A stretch of DNA of 64,000 bases, taken from Bin55 sp965116055 (lineage in GTDB: Bacteria; Pseudomonadota; Gammaproteobacteria; Pseudomonadales; Azotimanducaceae). How positions within the stretch are numbered: position 1 is the stretch's first letter; every line of letters starts with the position of its first letter. Where the stretch lies: the NCBI GenBank assembly GCA_965116055.1, contig OZ220466.1, positions 930,001 through 994,000 on the forward strand, read 5' to 3'. The notes below the pieces were generated by a model that saw only the letters and a program-made list of their open reading frames with translations, was not told the DNA's origin and made no database searches. Below, in pieces: positions 52,464 to 62,074 of the stretch. The position numbers were made by a program, and so were the translations under genes.

Positions 52464-53900
52464 GTGCCTACAGCTTCTCAACTACGGGTCAATTTAGGAC
52501 ACCCAGTGATTGACGCAGATGGCCATTGGTTGGAATATGGGCCCGTCGTGCGCACAGCAATGGAATCTATCGGCGGTAAAGCGGCTACGCGTGCTATGGA
52601 CATGAATAGTGCTCGAGTTGGCAATAGTCTTCGCATGACAGTCGCGGACCGGCGTCGGGCAAACATTCCTCAAGAGGCGTTTTGGGGTGCACCGACGAAA
52701 AATACGCGTGATCGCGCGACTGCTATGATGCCGAAATTGCTATATGAACGGCTGGATGAGTTTGGCATTGATTTCAGCGTTCTTTATCCGACGGCGGGTC
52801 TCGGCCTACCGCGTGTGAACGATGACGAAGCTCGGTTGGCAGCTTGTCGAGCGTTCAATATTTATTGCGCCGATCACTTCGAACCTTTTAAGGACCGGAT
52901 GACACCAGCAGCTGTTATCCCAATGCATACACCAGAAGAAGCATTGGAAGAGCTGGATCATGCTGTCAACGAGTTAGGTCTAAAAGTCGTTATGTTGAAT
53001 AGTTTGATTGATAGACCAATAGAAAAAATCGCAACGGAGCGACCAGAATCTTCGGATTTGGCGACTTGGCTTGATACATTCGGCATCGATAGTGTTCACG
53101 ACTACGATGTAGTTTGGGCGAAGTGTCAAGAGCTAGGCGTCTCGCCGACATTTCATCGAGGTTCGCGAGGAAAGTTCCTTCGTTCGTCAGTCTCCAATTT
53201 CTGTTACAACCACATCGGGCATTTTGCAGCGGCATCAGAAGCTGTCTGTAAATCTTTATTCTTTGGCGGGGTGACCAAGCGATTTCCTGATGTAAATTTC
53301 GCGTTTCTTGAAGGTGGCGTTGGATTTGCAGTATTGCTCTACGCTGACTTGATCAACCATTGGGAAATCAGAAATGCAGAAGCACTGAGGTATACAAACC
53401 CTAGCGAGCTCGATCTCGAGCTCTTACAACAGCTTGCTGAAGATTACGCGAGTCAGGAAATGCAAACCGCTATTCACCAGCATCGAGGTCTAAGCACGAA
53501 AAATGGACCGACTACAACAGGCGGTATCAATCAACTTGACGATTACGCAGCTTGCGAAATTAGCGCGAAGTCCGATTTTAAGTCGTTGTTTGTCGATCGT
53601 TTTTACTTTGGCTGCGAGGCCGACGATGCCACGAACGCACTAGCTTTTCAAACGCAAAACAATCCGTTCAATGCTGAAATCAAGACGTTATTCGGCTCTG
53701 ATATTGGACACTTTGATGTGCAAGACATGGCTGGTGTGCTTCCTGAGGCGCATGAACTAGTAGAAGACGGCCGTATATCTGGCGAGGATTTTCGCCATTT
53801 CGTATTTGAAAATCCAGTGAGATTCTGGGGAGAGGCTAATCCCCACTTCTTCGACGGTACGGTTGTGGAACGAGATGCACAGAAACTACTATCTTCTTGA
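52464..53900 (+). CDS. Metal-dependent amidohydrolase (TIM barrel, amidohydrolase_2 type)
   Basis: A 478-residue amidohydrolase-2-like enzyme; such proteins hydrolyse or decarboxylate cyclic and aromatic acids. The start is a GTG at 52464 preceded by GGGGTGAAGT. Barrel features are VIDADGHWLEYGP (metal-binding DxH), FSVLYPTAGLGL, PTFHRGSRGK with a histidine at the second metal position, and GSDIGHFDVQDM with the final aspartate; ENPVRFWGEANPHFFDGT near the end is typical. The histidine and aspartates suggest an intact mononuclear site. The substrate is unknown. It stands alone. Confidence 0.9.
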   Translation: MPTASQLRVNLGHPVIDADGHWLEYGPVVRTAMESIGGKAATRAMDMNSARVGNSLRMTVADRRRANIPQEAFWGAPTKNTRDRATAMMPKLLYERLDEFGIDFSVLYPTAGLGLPRVNDDEARLAACRAFNIYCADHFEPFKDRMTPAAVIPMHTPEEALEELDHAVNELGLKVVMLNSLIDRPIEKIATERPESSDLATWLDTFGIDSVHDYDVVWAKCQELGVSPTFHRGSRGKFLRSSVSNFCYNHIGHFAAASEAVCKSLFFGGVTKRFPDVNFAFLEGGVGFAVLLYADLINHWEIRNAEALRYTNPSELDLELLQQLAEDYASQEMQTAIHQHRGLSTKNGPTTTGGINQLDDYAACEISAKSDFKSLFVDRFYFGCEADDATNALAFQTQNNPFNAEIKTLFGSDIGHFDVQDMAGVLPEAHELVEDGRISGEDFRHFVFENPVRFWGEANPHFFDGTVVERDAQKLLSS

Positions 53901-53982
53901 ATGACCCAGAAAGGCGTTATTGGGTTAAAGTCAACATGACAAGCGAGGCTTTACAGGGCCCAAGCTAACCAAATGCACAAGC

Positions 53983-54010
53983 GAACCCCTGTCTTCGACA
54001 GCGACGGTTC
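53983..54010 (-). terminator. Hairpin just 3' of tRNA-Arg
   Basis: GAACC/GGTTC at the base and CTGTC/GACAG at the tip form a stem-loop with a three-base loop, starting six bases after the encoded CCA of the minus-strand tRNA. There is no uridine run, so it may be a processing element or a weak terminator. Confidence 0.4.
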
Positions 54011-54015
54011 ATGGC

Positions 54016-54092
54016 TGGCGCGCCCGCAGGGACTCGAACCCCGAACCCCCAGGTTCGAAGCCTGGTGCTCTATCCAGTTGAGCTACGAGCGC
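54016..54092 (-). tRNA. tRNA-Arg (anticodon TCG)
   Basis: A 77-base cloverleaf. Acceptor stem GCGCTCG pairs with CGGGCGC (one G-T), D arm GCTC/GAGC, anticodon stem CCAGG/CCTGG around the loop CTTCGAA giving anticodon TCG, and T arm CGGGG/CCCTG around TTCGAGT. The variable loop is five bases, and the 3' CCA is encoded at 54018-54016. It reads CGA and other CGN codons, so it charges arginine. No integrase or direct repeat is next to it, so there is no sign that it serves as an attachment site. Confidence 0.95.
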
Positions 54093-54188
54093 AGTGGCGT
54101 TGGATTATAGAAGTCGCTAGTTTTTGCAGATATAAACATATTCTCTCCAATACGATTTAAATAAGCACAGTATTGCGTGGTTAAAAGC

Positions 54189-55112
54189 TTACCTTGGAGG
54201 TCTAAAGACCCTCGAAATGAAATTGCTAGGTGGTCTGAACGGTCGTCCCCTACCCAGAATGGCTTCCATACGCACTTTGGCTTGGTTGTGAATATGTCCT
54301 GGGTCTTCTTCAGCCTCTGCTAGTATGTAGAAGTCGCCAGATTTAATTGAATCAAACAGCATTTCAGCACACCGCTTTGGAGGCATGCCGAAGTTCTTGA
54401 AGCGTTCAACAAGCGCTTCCTGTTGCGCGGAGCTTGGTATCGGACCACCGAAACGATCGGGACGGTGGGTTCCCGATTTCACAATGTTCGTACCGACAAC
54501 ATTTGGACATAACACGTGTACAGATAAACGCCCCTGCAATTCTTGATAAAGCGCTTCGCACAGCGCGACGCAAGCATGTTTGGAAACACCGTACACGCCT
54601 TGCGCTGCACATAGTCCATCTTGAGACGAAGTCGCGATGAATGAGCCAGGTGCTTGTTGTTCAAGCATTGTTGGTATGAAATGCCTTATGAAATGTGCAA
54701 CGCCTTTGATATTGACGCCTATGACAAAATCCCAATCAATGTCTCTCGCACCGAGGACGCTGCCACCTGCCCCGACGCCAGCGTTGCATACCAAGAGTGA
54801 AATAGGGACGCCAGGCAATTCTTTATTGACCGAAGCCTTGAATGCGAGGACACTTTCTTCGCTTGACACATCAACTTCAAACTGGTGGACTTGAAGATTC
54901 GTACCTGCTGCACGAGCTTCTAGTTTGGTACGCGCTTCTGTCAGGGCATCACGATCAATATCAACGATGACTGGTTGCAATCCATGGTCGATTGCCTCCT
55001 CCAGTATGGCGAATCCAATGCCTGATGCGCCACCTGTCACGATCGCCAAACCGTCTTTGAGTTTCGTTAAGTCCGGGTAGGCGTTGTTTTCCGTTACGTG
55101 ATGGTCCGCCAT
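54189..55112 (-). CDS. Short-chain dehydrogenase/reductase coupled to a PhyH dioxygenase
   Basis: Classical SDR (307 aa from the ATG at 55112). Cofactor motif VTGGASGIGFAILEEA with VDID after the second strand (NAD preference), NNAG-equivalent LLVCNAGVGAGGS, and catalytic residues in FIATSSQDG and VYGVSKHACVALCE. The start is two bases after the stop of the PhyH gene, so translation is coupled; the TTG at 55118 overlapping that stop is an alternative. It likely oxidises the alcohol made by that dioxygenase or a related intermediate. The C-terminal AEMLFDSIKSGDFYILAEAEEDP motif is shared with the SDR at 29546-30397. Confidence 0.92.
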   Translation of the reverse strand: MADHHVTENNAYPDLTKLKDGLAIVTGGASGIGFAILEEAIDHGLQPVIVDIDRDALTEARTKLEARAAGTNLQVHQFEVDVSSEESVLAFKASVNKELPGVPISLLVCNAGVGAGGSVLGARDIDWDFVIGVNIKGVAHFIRHFIPTMLEQQAPGSFIATSSQDGLCAAQGVYGVSKHACVALCEALYQELQGRLSVHVLCPNVVGTNIVKSGTHRPDRFGGPIPSSAQQEALVERFKNFGMPPKRCAEMLFDSIKSGDFYILAEAEEDPGHIHNQAKVRMEAILGRGRPFRPPSNFISRVFRPPR

Positions 55113-55114
55113 GA

Positions 55115-56242
55115 TCAATGGGTGAGGTTGGGTTCCTCAATATTGGAGTGGTCTTCCATCTCGGCTACAACATCGCGCATGCCTTCCCATTCATTCCACA
55201 TATTGCAAATGGCGTATTTTGACCGTTCCCAAGGATTGTTACCTTCTTCATACTCAAGCCATTCACCTCGTTGCCCCCGGTCAGGATGATCGGATACCCC
55301 GTTCACCATGTGTTTTGGTTGTCGGCTTTTATTTCGAATTCGAAATATGATGTTTTTACGTGATTCAGTGCCGTTTTCGTTGCGCGTAGCTGAATGAGGA
55401 ATGTTGAATAGAGTGATGCAAGCGTCGCCAGGCTCCATGAGAATCTGAGTAGGTCGGGGCCATTTAACACCGTCCGGTGTGGATTCAGATGTATCGTCCA
55501 GCAACTTCTCCCGCACCATTTCCGGTAAATACACGTGACCGCATCCATTGGGTGCGTTGTAATCCAAACGTGGCCAGCCAGGTCCTTCAGGTCCCACATG
55601 ACCGTTGGTTTCGTATTGCCACCTGAAGAACTTTTGCGTCTCATGATGGGCACCCTTGAGAAGAGCTGTCTGACCGCATCCTTCCCGCATCTGATCGTTA
55701 AGGCAGACGAATACGAAGGCAGTAAACGATCCCATGCCTAGCGTCATTTCAGGGTCTTCAAATAACGGTACTGAGTTATGACCCATCACGTCAGGACTAC
55801 GCCCGATGTCTCCTTTCGGGCCGCTAGAGATGTACATTTTGTAGATCTCTTCCTGCGTACCTTTGACGGGCTTTTGAGGTACGCCGATTGTGCATAAGCC
55901 GTCCATATGTGATTCGGCGCCGTAGTAAGGCATATCGCGGTCGCGATAGCCGAGATTGTTAAAGTGCTCGCCAGGGTCGCGGCGCTTGAGTACGCCGACC
56001 TGACACGTGACGGGCGGGTCGAAATACCCCATTGCCTCATGTAAAACAGGCGTTACGCTTGAGGCGTTGACCAAATTGGTAAGGTGTTCCGATGAACCAA
56101 CATACTCGCCTTTCTTTGCCGTGTGCATTCGATGTAGTGCTTTTTCCACTAACTCAACGGATACCGCGTTCTTAACGACGATATAACCGTCTCGGTACAA
56201 ATCGCGTTTCTGTTCGAGTGTCAGTGCGGGTGAATATGTCAA
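55115..56242 (-). CDS. Phytanoyl-CoA dioxygenase-family (PhyH) oxygenase
   Basis: Fe(II)/2-oxoglutarate oxygenase (375 aa) of the PhyH family. The facial triad appears as His112 and Asp114 in GAESHMDGLC and a later histidine in LFNIPHSATRNENG. The arginine binding 2-oxoglutarate is in KNIIFRIRNKS. A C-terminal WNEWEGMRDVVAEMEDHSN tail is specific to this subgroup. The probable start is TTG at 56242; it is preceded by no strong ribosome site. It is coupled to the downstream SDR. PhyH members hydroxylate acyl-CoAs, terpenoids or small acids; the substrate here cannot be told. Confidence 0.9.
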   Translation of the reverse strand: MTYSPALTLEQKRDLYRDGYIVVKNAVSVELVEKALHRMHTAKKGEYVGSSEHLTNLVNASSVTPVLHEAMGYFDPPVTCQVGVLKRRDPGEHFNNLGYRDRDMPYYGAESHMDGLCTIGVPQKPVKGTQEEIYKMYISSGPKGDIGRSPDVMGHNSVPLFEDPEMTLGMGSFTAFVFVCLNDQMREGCGQTALLKGAHHETQKFFRWQYETNGHVGPEGPGWPRLDYNAPNGCGHVYLPEMVREKLLDDTSESTPDGVKWPRPTQILMEPGDACITLFNIPHSATRNENGTESRKNIIFRIRNKSRQPKHMVNGVSDHPDRGQRGEWLEYEEGNNPWERSKYAICNMWNEWEGMRDVVAEMEDHSNIEEPNLTH

Positions 56243-56496
56243 TGCTGGAACCGTTTCCTGTCGCTTTAAGTGGTTGCGTAATTATTAACTGCCAGTAGTT
56301 TGATCAAGATATTTGCATTCCTCCTGTGACGTAAGTATTGATACGGGTCACGGATACCATATTCGGCAGATGTATTAAGCAATATGCCGTTAAACGTAGC
56401 GCAAACAGTATAAATTTGCGCTAATCGCCGCGCCTTTATCACTCAGATAAAAGCATGCACTCTCTTTGATTCGCATCGCCTACGAGAATCACATCA

Positions 56497-57696
56497 ATGC
56501 AAAACAATCAACGACAACCACTGCAAGGAGTGACGGTTCTTGATATGGGACAGATATACAACGGTCCCTACTGTGGTTATTTGCTGGCAATGGCTGGTGC
56601 ACGAGTTATCAAAATCGAGTCACCAATTGGCGAAACGCTGCGCGGCGCTGAACGAGCATCGGGTGAAAACTATCCGTTTTGCATGCTGAATGGCAATAAG
56701 CAAACGATTACCCTCAATTTAAAGAGCCAGAGAGGCCAGGAATTACTGAAACAGCTCGCATGTTGTGCCGATGTTCTGCTTGAAAACTATGCTCCAGGCA
56801 CCATGTCGAAATACGGCGTTGGAAGCGATGCACTTACGAAAGCTAATCCGAGGTTGATCTACGCAGCAGCGACCGGATTTGGTCAACAAGGACCACACTC
56901 GAACTATCGAGCCATGGACGTAACTGTTCAAGCCATGAGTGGTGTCGTTGCGATCACTGGAAATGAAAACGAACCGCCGATTAAATCCGGGCCGGCGTTG
57001 TGCGACATCTTGGGCGGCGTACACCTCTATGCTGCAATAACTACGGCATTGGTCCAACGGGCTGCTACTGGCAGAGGCGCAGTACTTGACGTGGCAATGC
57101 AGGATGCCGTTATCCCTACTCTTTGCTCCGCATTAGGGGCGTATTACCGTTTTGGCGACGATCCTCCTAGAGTTGGCAATCATCATCAAGCCAAGGCAAT
57201 TGCGCCCTACAACATATATGCCACGAAAGATGGGTATGTTGCAATCATTTGCATAAGGGAAGGGCATTGGCGCAAACTACTGGTTGCGATGGATCGGCAA
57301 GACCTGGCGGACGACGATCGATTCGAGAACATGCGTAGTCGTTCGAAAAACATGGAATTAACCGACGAAACGGTCGAACAATGGTCGCGGTCATTGACTA
57401 CTCAGGAAGTATTCGAGATCTGTCAAGCGCATGAGGTGATTTGCGCCCCGGTGCAATCGATTTCCGATGTATTGTCGGATCCTCATCTCATAGCCCGCGG
57501 CGCACTGCAAAAGCTAGAGCATCCTGAACTCGGCTCGTTAATGGTTCCAAGCACACCGTTACGATTCGAAGGACTTGAACCGCCACATGTGGCGTTACCT
57601 CGTGCAATTGGGGAGGATAACGATGCTGTGTACGGCGAGCTACTCGGTTTAACTCAAGCAGAAGTTGACTCGTTGCGAGAATCTTCTGCAATTTAG
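56497..57696 (+). CDS. CaiB/BaiF family CoA-transferase
   Basis: Class III CoA-transferase (399 aa). Family features are GVTVLDMGQIYNGPYCGYLLAMAGARVIKIESP, RNKQTITLNL-like NGNKQTITLNLKSQRGQELL, ENYAPGTMSKYG, AATGFGQQGPHSNYRAMD and DVAMQDAVI with the catalytic aspartate that is replaced in the paralogue at 47035-48231. It is divergent from the PhyH-SDR pair across a 254-base spacer and could work with it in activating an acid. Its stop overlaps that of the convergent GH51 gene by four bases. Confidence 0.93.
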   Translation: MQNNQRQPLQGVTVLDMGQIYNGPYCGYLLAMAGARVIKIESPIGETLRGAERASGENYPFCMLNGNKQTITLNLKSQRGQELLKQLACCADVLLENYAPGTMSKYGVGSDALTKANPRLIYAAATGFGQQGPHSNYRAMDVTVQAMSGVVAITGNENEPPIKSGPALCDILGGVHLYAAITTALVQRAATGRGAVLDVAMQDAVIPTLCSALGAYYRFGDDPPRVGNHHQAKAIAPYNIYATKDGYVAIICIREGHWRKLLVAMDRQDLADDDRFENMRSRSKNMELTDETVEQWSRSLTTQEVFEICQAHEVICAPVQSISDVLSDPHLIARGALQKLEHPELGSLMVPSTPLRFEGLEPPHVALPRAIGEDNDAVYGELLGLTQAEVDSLRESSAI

Positions 57697-59192
57697 AGTA
57701 ACTGCAACGTTAACGCAACAAAACTGTGGGGCGGTAGCTTGAGTTGCGCCTGACGGTGTTTGAACGTTACGTCATCAAATGGGCGGGTCTTGATTTCGTC
57801 AGGGCGCTCCCAAGTGTTTTTTGCATCTAAATCTGCATGCGTTAATAACTCGCCTTCCTGCACCTTGTGGATGTTTCGATCAGCACACGCAATCGTTAGA
57901 ACCATCGATTCCTGTATGTGGCGATTAATTGCAAACACCTTAAGTTGGTCGTCCTGAATCATGGCTGCGCTGTCGAGATAAGGAACATGACCGTGTGAGC
58001 TACTTTGGTAGGTCATGGCTTCTATTTTTTGGTGGAGTGCTTGACCTCCCTTGCGCGACGCTATCATGCGAAACGCATGGTAGATGCTCTGCTTGAGCAC
58101 GCCATTAGGATTGGTTTTTATGGGCGCGATGACGTTAACCAGCTGTGCCAGGTTGGCAATTTTGACAACATCGGCGTGACGAATGAAACTCATGAGGAAC
58201 ATGGCTGCCACCAATGCGTCTTCGTAGTTATAGGTTTCGTCTAACAAATTGGGTGCGAATTGACCCGAGCCGTCCACATGTTCGTGTGTGTTTGCCCGAT
58301 ACCACACATTCCATTCGTCAAAACACAGGTACGTACGCCGGTTGTCATTGCGCTTGGCGGCAACCGTTCTTGCGGCAGCGTCTACACTCTCAATTTGTCT
58401 ATCAATTGATTTACCTATACCAAGGTAATCTTCAGAGTCGTCGGTCGAATTGCCCACATAGCGGTGCAGGCTGATGTAATCAGCGAATTTTGAGCCAAGT
58501 CTTTCCATGACACGCTGATCCCAATCCACGAATGACGGCATTCGCGGCCCTGAAGAACCGCATGCAACGACCTCGATGTTCGGGTCACAATCCTTCATCA
58601 TTTTCGCTGCCATCTGGGCTCGATTGCAATATTCGTCTACCGGCACATGTCCAAGTTGCCACGGTCCGTCCATTTCGTTTCCTAGACACCATAACGAAAT
58701 ATGAAGAGGATCGCTGTTGCCATTGGCGACGCGACGGTCGGCGTATTTCGTACCTGCGGGAGAATTGCAGTACTCGACCCAATTTCATGCTTCTTCCGGT
58801 GTTCCTGTACCCAGATTCACAGCTAACATAGGTTGCCAATGCAATTTGCGACACAGCGTGATAAATTCGTCTGTGCCGAAGCGATTGGCTTCGATGCTTT
58901 GCCATGCCAGCTCGCGCAGTGTTGGTCGCTCTTCCTGGGGTCCAACGCCGTCTTCCCAGTGATAACCGGATGCGAAATTCCCACCGGGATAGCGAACAAT
59001 TGATACCGCTAAGTCTGCGAGCGCTTGTCGTAAATCGCTTCGTAAGCCGTCCGCGTCGCTTAATGGGTGGTCTGGCTCGTACACACCCTTATAGATACAC
59101 TGACCAAGGTGCTCTAAGAACCCACCAAAGATTCGATCATCAACTTCGCCGACACGAAACTGTGAATGAAGGTGGATGGTCGCGTGATTCAT
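57693..59192 (-). pseudogene. GH51 alpha-L-arabinofuranosidase interrupted by an in-frame TGA
   Basis: Family GH51 arabinofuranosidase of 499 codons, apart from one TGA at codon 136 (58785-58787). Before it the frame reads DRIFGGFLEHLG, SIVRYPGGNFASGYHWEDG and GTGTPEEA. Right after it the same frame continues NWVEYCNSPAGTKYADRR, WCLGNEMDGPWQ with acid/base Glu173 and CFDEWNVWYR with nucleophile Glu293. An arginine (CGA) is expected at the TGA, since EEARNWVEYCN is usual, so a single C-to-T change explains it. The C-terminal domain is complete. It has no signal peptide. It would act on arabino-oligosaccharides in the cytoplasm. Recent decay or a sequencing error is more likely than recoding. 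Confidence 0.9.
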
Positions 59193-59386
59193 CAGTGTCT
59201 AAGCTCACTTCGCATGAAAGAAATTGCTCTAAGTTGTATGAACGCATCAGAGTGCGCTCGTGTCGCAATTGGTCCTCATTCTAGATGCTGCTGCCTTATT
59301 GAAGAATCTTTCGTTACAATCGTTAGAGCGATAGCTTCACAAGCATTCAACTCGCTAATACGGCAATTTCTCTTAAGGAAATCAAG

Positions 59387-59905
59387 ATGGCAGCGACGCT
59401 CTATGACGCAACGGTTGGAACTTACAAACAGATCCTTGGATCGCTAGAAGGTGTTTTGGCAAAAGGCAAGGAACACTGCGAGGCGAACGGTATTGACTTG
59501 AACGACATCACGGAAACACGACTCATTGGTGACATGTTGCCGTTCCGATTTCAGGTTGTATCCGTTGCACATCACTCCCTTGGCGCGCTCAAAGGCGTGG
59601 AAGAAGGTGTTTTCGGGCCACCGAGTATGGGCGATGAAGATTACGGTGCGCTTCAAGCGTTAATCGGTAATGCCTTGGCTGGCCTAGACGGCTTTTCGGA
59701 AGCAACCGTGAACTCGTATGAGGGCCGAGAGATGGTGTTCAAAATGGGTTCGATGACGATGCCATTTATTGCGGAAGATTTTCTCCTTACATTTTCACTG
59801 CCGAACTTCTATTTTCATGCAACGACAACTTACGACATGATCAGAATGAAGGGCGTAAAAATTGGCAAGGGAGATTTTCTCGGCCGAATGCGTCTGAATA
59901 CTTAA
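59387..59905 (+). CDS. DUF1993 family protein
   Basis: A 172-residue soluble helical protein. It begins with LYDATVGTYKQILGSLEGVLAKG, continues with RLIGDMLPFRFQVVSVAHHSLGALKGVE and ends with NFYFHATTTYDMIRMKGVKIGKGDFLG, the family hallmark. DUF1993 proteins resemble DinB-like four-helix bundles, and the histidines in VAHHS and FHATTTYDM may bind metal. AAGGA before the ATG at 59387 is a clear ribosome site. It lies upstream of ribB on the same strand without evident functional link. Confidence 0.92.
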   Translation: MAATLYDATVGTYKQILGSLEGVLAKGKEHCEANGIDLNDITETRLIGDMLPFRFQVVSVAHHSLGALKGVEEGVFGPPSMGDEDYGALQALIGNALAGLDGFSEATVNSYEGREMVFKMGSMTMPFIAEDFLLTFSLPNFYFHATTTYDMIRMKGVKIGKGDFLGRMRLNT

Positions 59906-59940
59906 CGGTGCAGTGAAGACAGAGTTCAAATTAAGGTAGC

Positions 59941-61041
59941 GTGACTACAAAAAAATTATTCGACGCAGTCGAAGATGCGATTAGCGCGATCGAACGCGGC
60001 GAGCTAATCGTTGTGGTCGATGACGAAGACCGCGAAAATGAGGGTGATCTCATCATGGCTGCGTCGAAGGCTTCGCCGGAAGCAGTAGCATTTATGGTGA
60101 GGTACACGAGTGGCATTTTGTGCACACCAATTACCGAAGACATTGCGGTGCGTTTGAACTTGGATCCGATGGTGCCGAAAAACAATGCACCGCTGGCTAC
60201 GGCATTTACCGTTAGCGTCGACTACAAGCATGGTATGTCCACGGGCATCTCGGCAGAAGAGAGGGCTAATACCGTTCAAGCTCTCGCAAATAACAATACC
60301 CAGATGAGCGATTTTGTGCGCCCTGGCCACATCTTCCCATTAATTGCCAGACAAGGGGGTGTACTGGTGCGTTCAGGTCATACCGAAGCTGCGGTCGATT
60401 TAGCGTCCGCGGCTGGTTGCCCCCCGGTAGGCTTGTTAGCGGAAATCGTCAATGATCGTGGGTCTGTCAAGCGACTTGCCGAGCTACTGGAATTCGCTCA
60501 CGAACATGATCTTCGGATTATTTCGATTGAGGATTTGATTGCATGGCGCCAGCGACGAGAAAAACTTGTCGATCGAGTAAGCGAGTTTGTAGTGCGCACT
60601 CGTGTCGGTCAAGCGAAGGCATACTCGTACCGCACGAAATTTGAGGAAGCAGAACATCTCGCGCTTGTGTTCGGAAACATTGATGCAATGTCCGCGGTGC
60701 CGGTTCGTATTCATCGTGAAAAACTCATAGAAGACGTATTTGGGTCGCAGGCTCAACATCCCAATCGTTTGATTGATGCCGCGTTAGACAAACTCAAATC
60801 TCTCGGCGGCGGTGTGTTCATTTATCTGCGTAGTGGTTTTGCAGGCGTACCTCTCGACACCCTCGAAGCACATGCGTCTAGCGAGCGCAAACGGGCGAAT
60901 CAGTGGCTTGAAGTAGGCATCGGTGCACAGATCGTATGCGATTTAGGTATTCACGACATACGCATCGTGACGGGTCGCGAGGTCGAATTAGTCGGTATTG
61001 AAGGATTTAATCTCCGCGTCGTCGGTACTGAAGTATTGTGA
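59941..61041 (+). CDS. ribB: 3,4-dihydroxy-2-butanone-4-phosphate synthase with degenerate GTP cyclohydrolase II domain (RibBX type)
   Basis: Riboflavin pathway enzyme (366 aa, GTG start) making 3,4-dihydroxybutanone 4-phosphate from ribulose 5-phosphate. The N-terminal domain is complete: VVDDEDRENEGDLIMAA, TPITEDIAVRL, HGMSTGISAEERA, RPGHIFPL and RSGHTEAAVDLA. The C-terminal 150 residues follow the GTP cyclohydrolase II fold but lack its zinc cysteines and catalytic motif: REKLIEDVFGSQAQHPNRL replaces the CxGDVFGSxxCDC signature and YLRSGFAGVP replaces LRQEGRGIG. Such RibBX proteins are known in proteobacteria, with ribA elsewhere. It overlaps pdxA by four bases (GTGA). Confidence 0.92.
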   Translation: MTTKKLFDAVEDAISAIERGELIVVVDDEDRENEGDLIMAASKASPEAVAFMVRYTSGILCTPITEDIAVRLNLDPMVPKNNAPLATAFTVSVDYKHGMSTGISAEERANTVQALANNNTQMSDFVRPGHIFPLIARQGGVLVRSGHTEAAVDLASAAGCPPVGLLAEIVNDRGSVKRLAELLEFAHEHDLRIISIEDLIAWRQRREKLVDRVSEFVVRTRVGQAKAYSYRTKFEEAEHLALVFGNIDAMSAVPVRIHREKLIEDVFGSQAQHPNRLIDAALDKLKSLGGGVFIYLRSGFAGVPLDTLEAHASSERKRANQWLEVGIGAQIVCDLGIHDIRIVTGREVELVGIEGFNLRVVGTEVL

Positions 61042-61994
61042 AGATCTCTAAACCAAAAATTGGTATAACGCTTGGCGACCCTGCCGGAATCGGTTCTGAG
61101 ATTCTGGTCAAATCACTGCCTAGGGTAGCTGAACGATGCGAACCTACTGTGATCGGACCGCGTTGGGCATTCGAAGACGGTCTTCGGATCGCAAAGTCTC
61201 ACCTTGACCAAGAACCGACATTCGTCGACATTAATCTTCCTCGCCCCAGTGACTTTGAATTTGGCAAGGTATTAGCTGCTAACGGCGAAGCGGCAATGCA
61301 AGCGGTGCACGTTGCTGCGGATGCCTGTTCGGCGGGCGAAATTGATGCAATGATGACATGCCCGCTAAACAAAGAGGCTATCCATGCGGCCGGCTCCAAA
61401 CACATTGGCCATCAGGAAATGCTCGCGTCAATTGCAGGCGTCGCAAGCGTTGCAACGATGTTGATGACGCCAGGCTTACGCGTTGTTCACTTATCGACGC
61501 ACAAATCGTTAGGTGAGGCGGTTGGTTTTGTCACCCGCGATCATGTACTGGCGAAGCTGGAACTCACGCATGATTCGCTCGGAAGTTGGGGTTTGAGTGC
61601 TCCGCGCATTGCGGTGTCAGCATTGAACCCACATGGTGGGGAAGGTGGATTGCTTGGACGCGAAGAAATCGAAGAGCTTGTACCAGCGATCGCAGATGCG
61701 CGCAAACGAGGTATTGACGCGATGGGACCCATTCCAGCGGATTCAGTTTTCACAAGGGCCGTTGATGGTGAATTTGATGTCGTGCTTGCACTTTATCATG
61801 ATCAAGGCCATATCGCGATCAAAGTTCACAATCTGCATGAGAGTATCTCGGCCACACTGGGTTTACCCTTCATTCGCACATCCGTTGATCACGGTACGGC
61901 GTATGACATCGCTGGCAAGGGTGTAGCCAACGAGCAAAGCGCGATCGCTGCCATTGATGCAGCGATCGCGCTCGCAGAAGGCAAATTCGGTTGA
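61038..61994 (+). CDS. pdxA: 4-hydroxythreonine-4-phosphate dehydrogenase
   Basis: NAD- and metal-dependent enzyme (318 aa) of pyridoxal phosphate synthesis, oxidising and decarboxylating 4-phosphohydroxy-L-threonine. Metal-binding histidines are in KHIGHQEML, ALNPHGGEGGLLG and LYHDQGHIAIKV. The N-terminal ITLGDPAGIGSEI and C-terminal RTSVDHGTAYDIAGKG are family signatures. The GTG start overlaps the ribB stop, so the two vitamin genes are translationally coupled. Slightly shorter than E. coli PdxA but complete. Confidence 0.95.
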   Translation: MKISKPKIGITLGDPAGIGSEILVKSLPRVAERCEPTVIGPRWAFEDGLRIAKSHLDQEPTFVDINLPRPSDFEFGKVLAANGEAAMQAVHVAADACSAGEIDAMMTCPLNKEAIHAAGSKHIGHQEMLASIAGVASVATMLMTPGLRVVHLSTHKSLGEAVGFVTRDHVLAKLELTHDSLGSWGLSAPRIAVSALNPHGGEGGLLGREEIEELVPAIADARKRGIDAMGPIPADSVFTRAVDGEFDVVLALYHDQGHIAIKVHNLHESISATLGLPFIRTSVDHGTAYDIAGKGVANEQSAIAAIDAAIALAEGKFG

Positions 61995-62074
61995 TTCAGT
62001 ATGACTCTTATGTTGGCGTTAACATCAATTAGAAAGCTCGACGAACCCCTTGCTAAATTAGGAATTTTGCAACT

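Noticed and set aside
54016..54092. tRNA-Arg as an integration site
   Set aside because: No integrase gene, no repeated 3' end of the tRNA and ordinary genes on both sides.
58785..58787. Selenocysteine at the TGA of the GH51 gene
   Set aside because: The position is an arginine in the family, not a catalytic cysteine, and no selenocysteine insertion hairpin is apparent after it.
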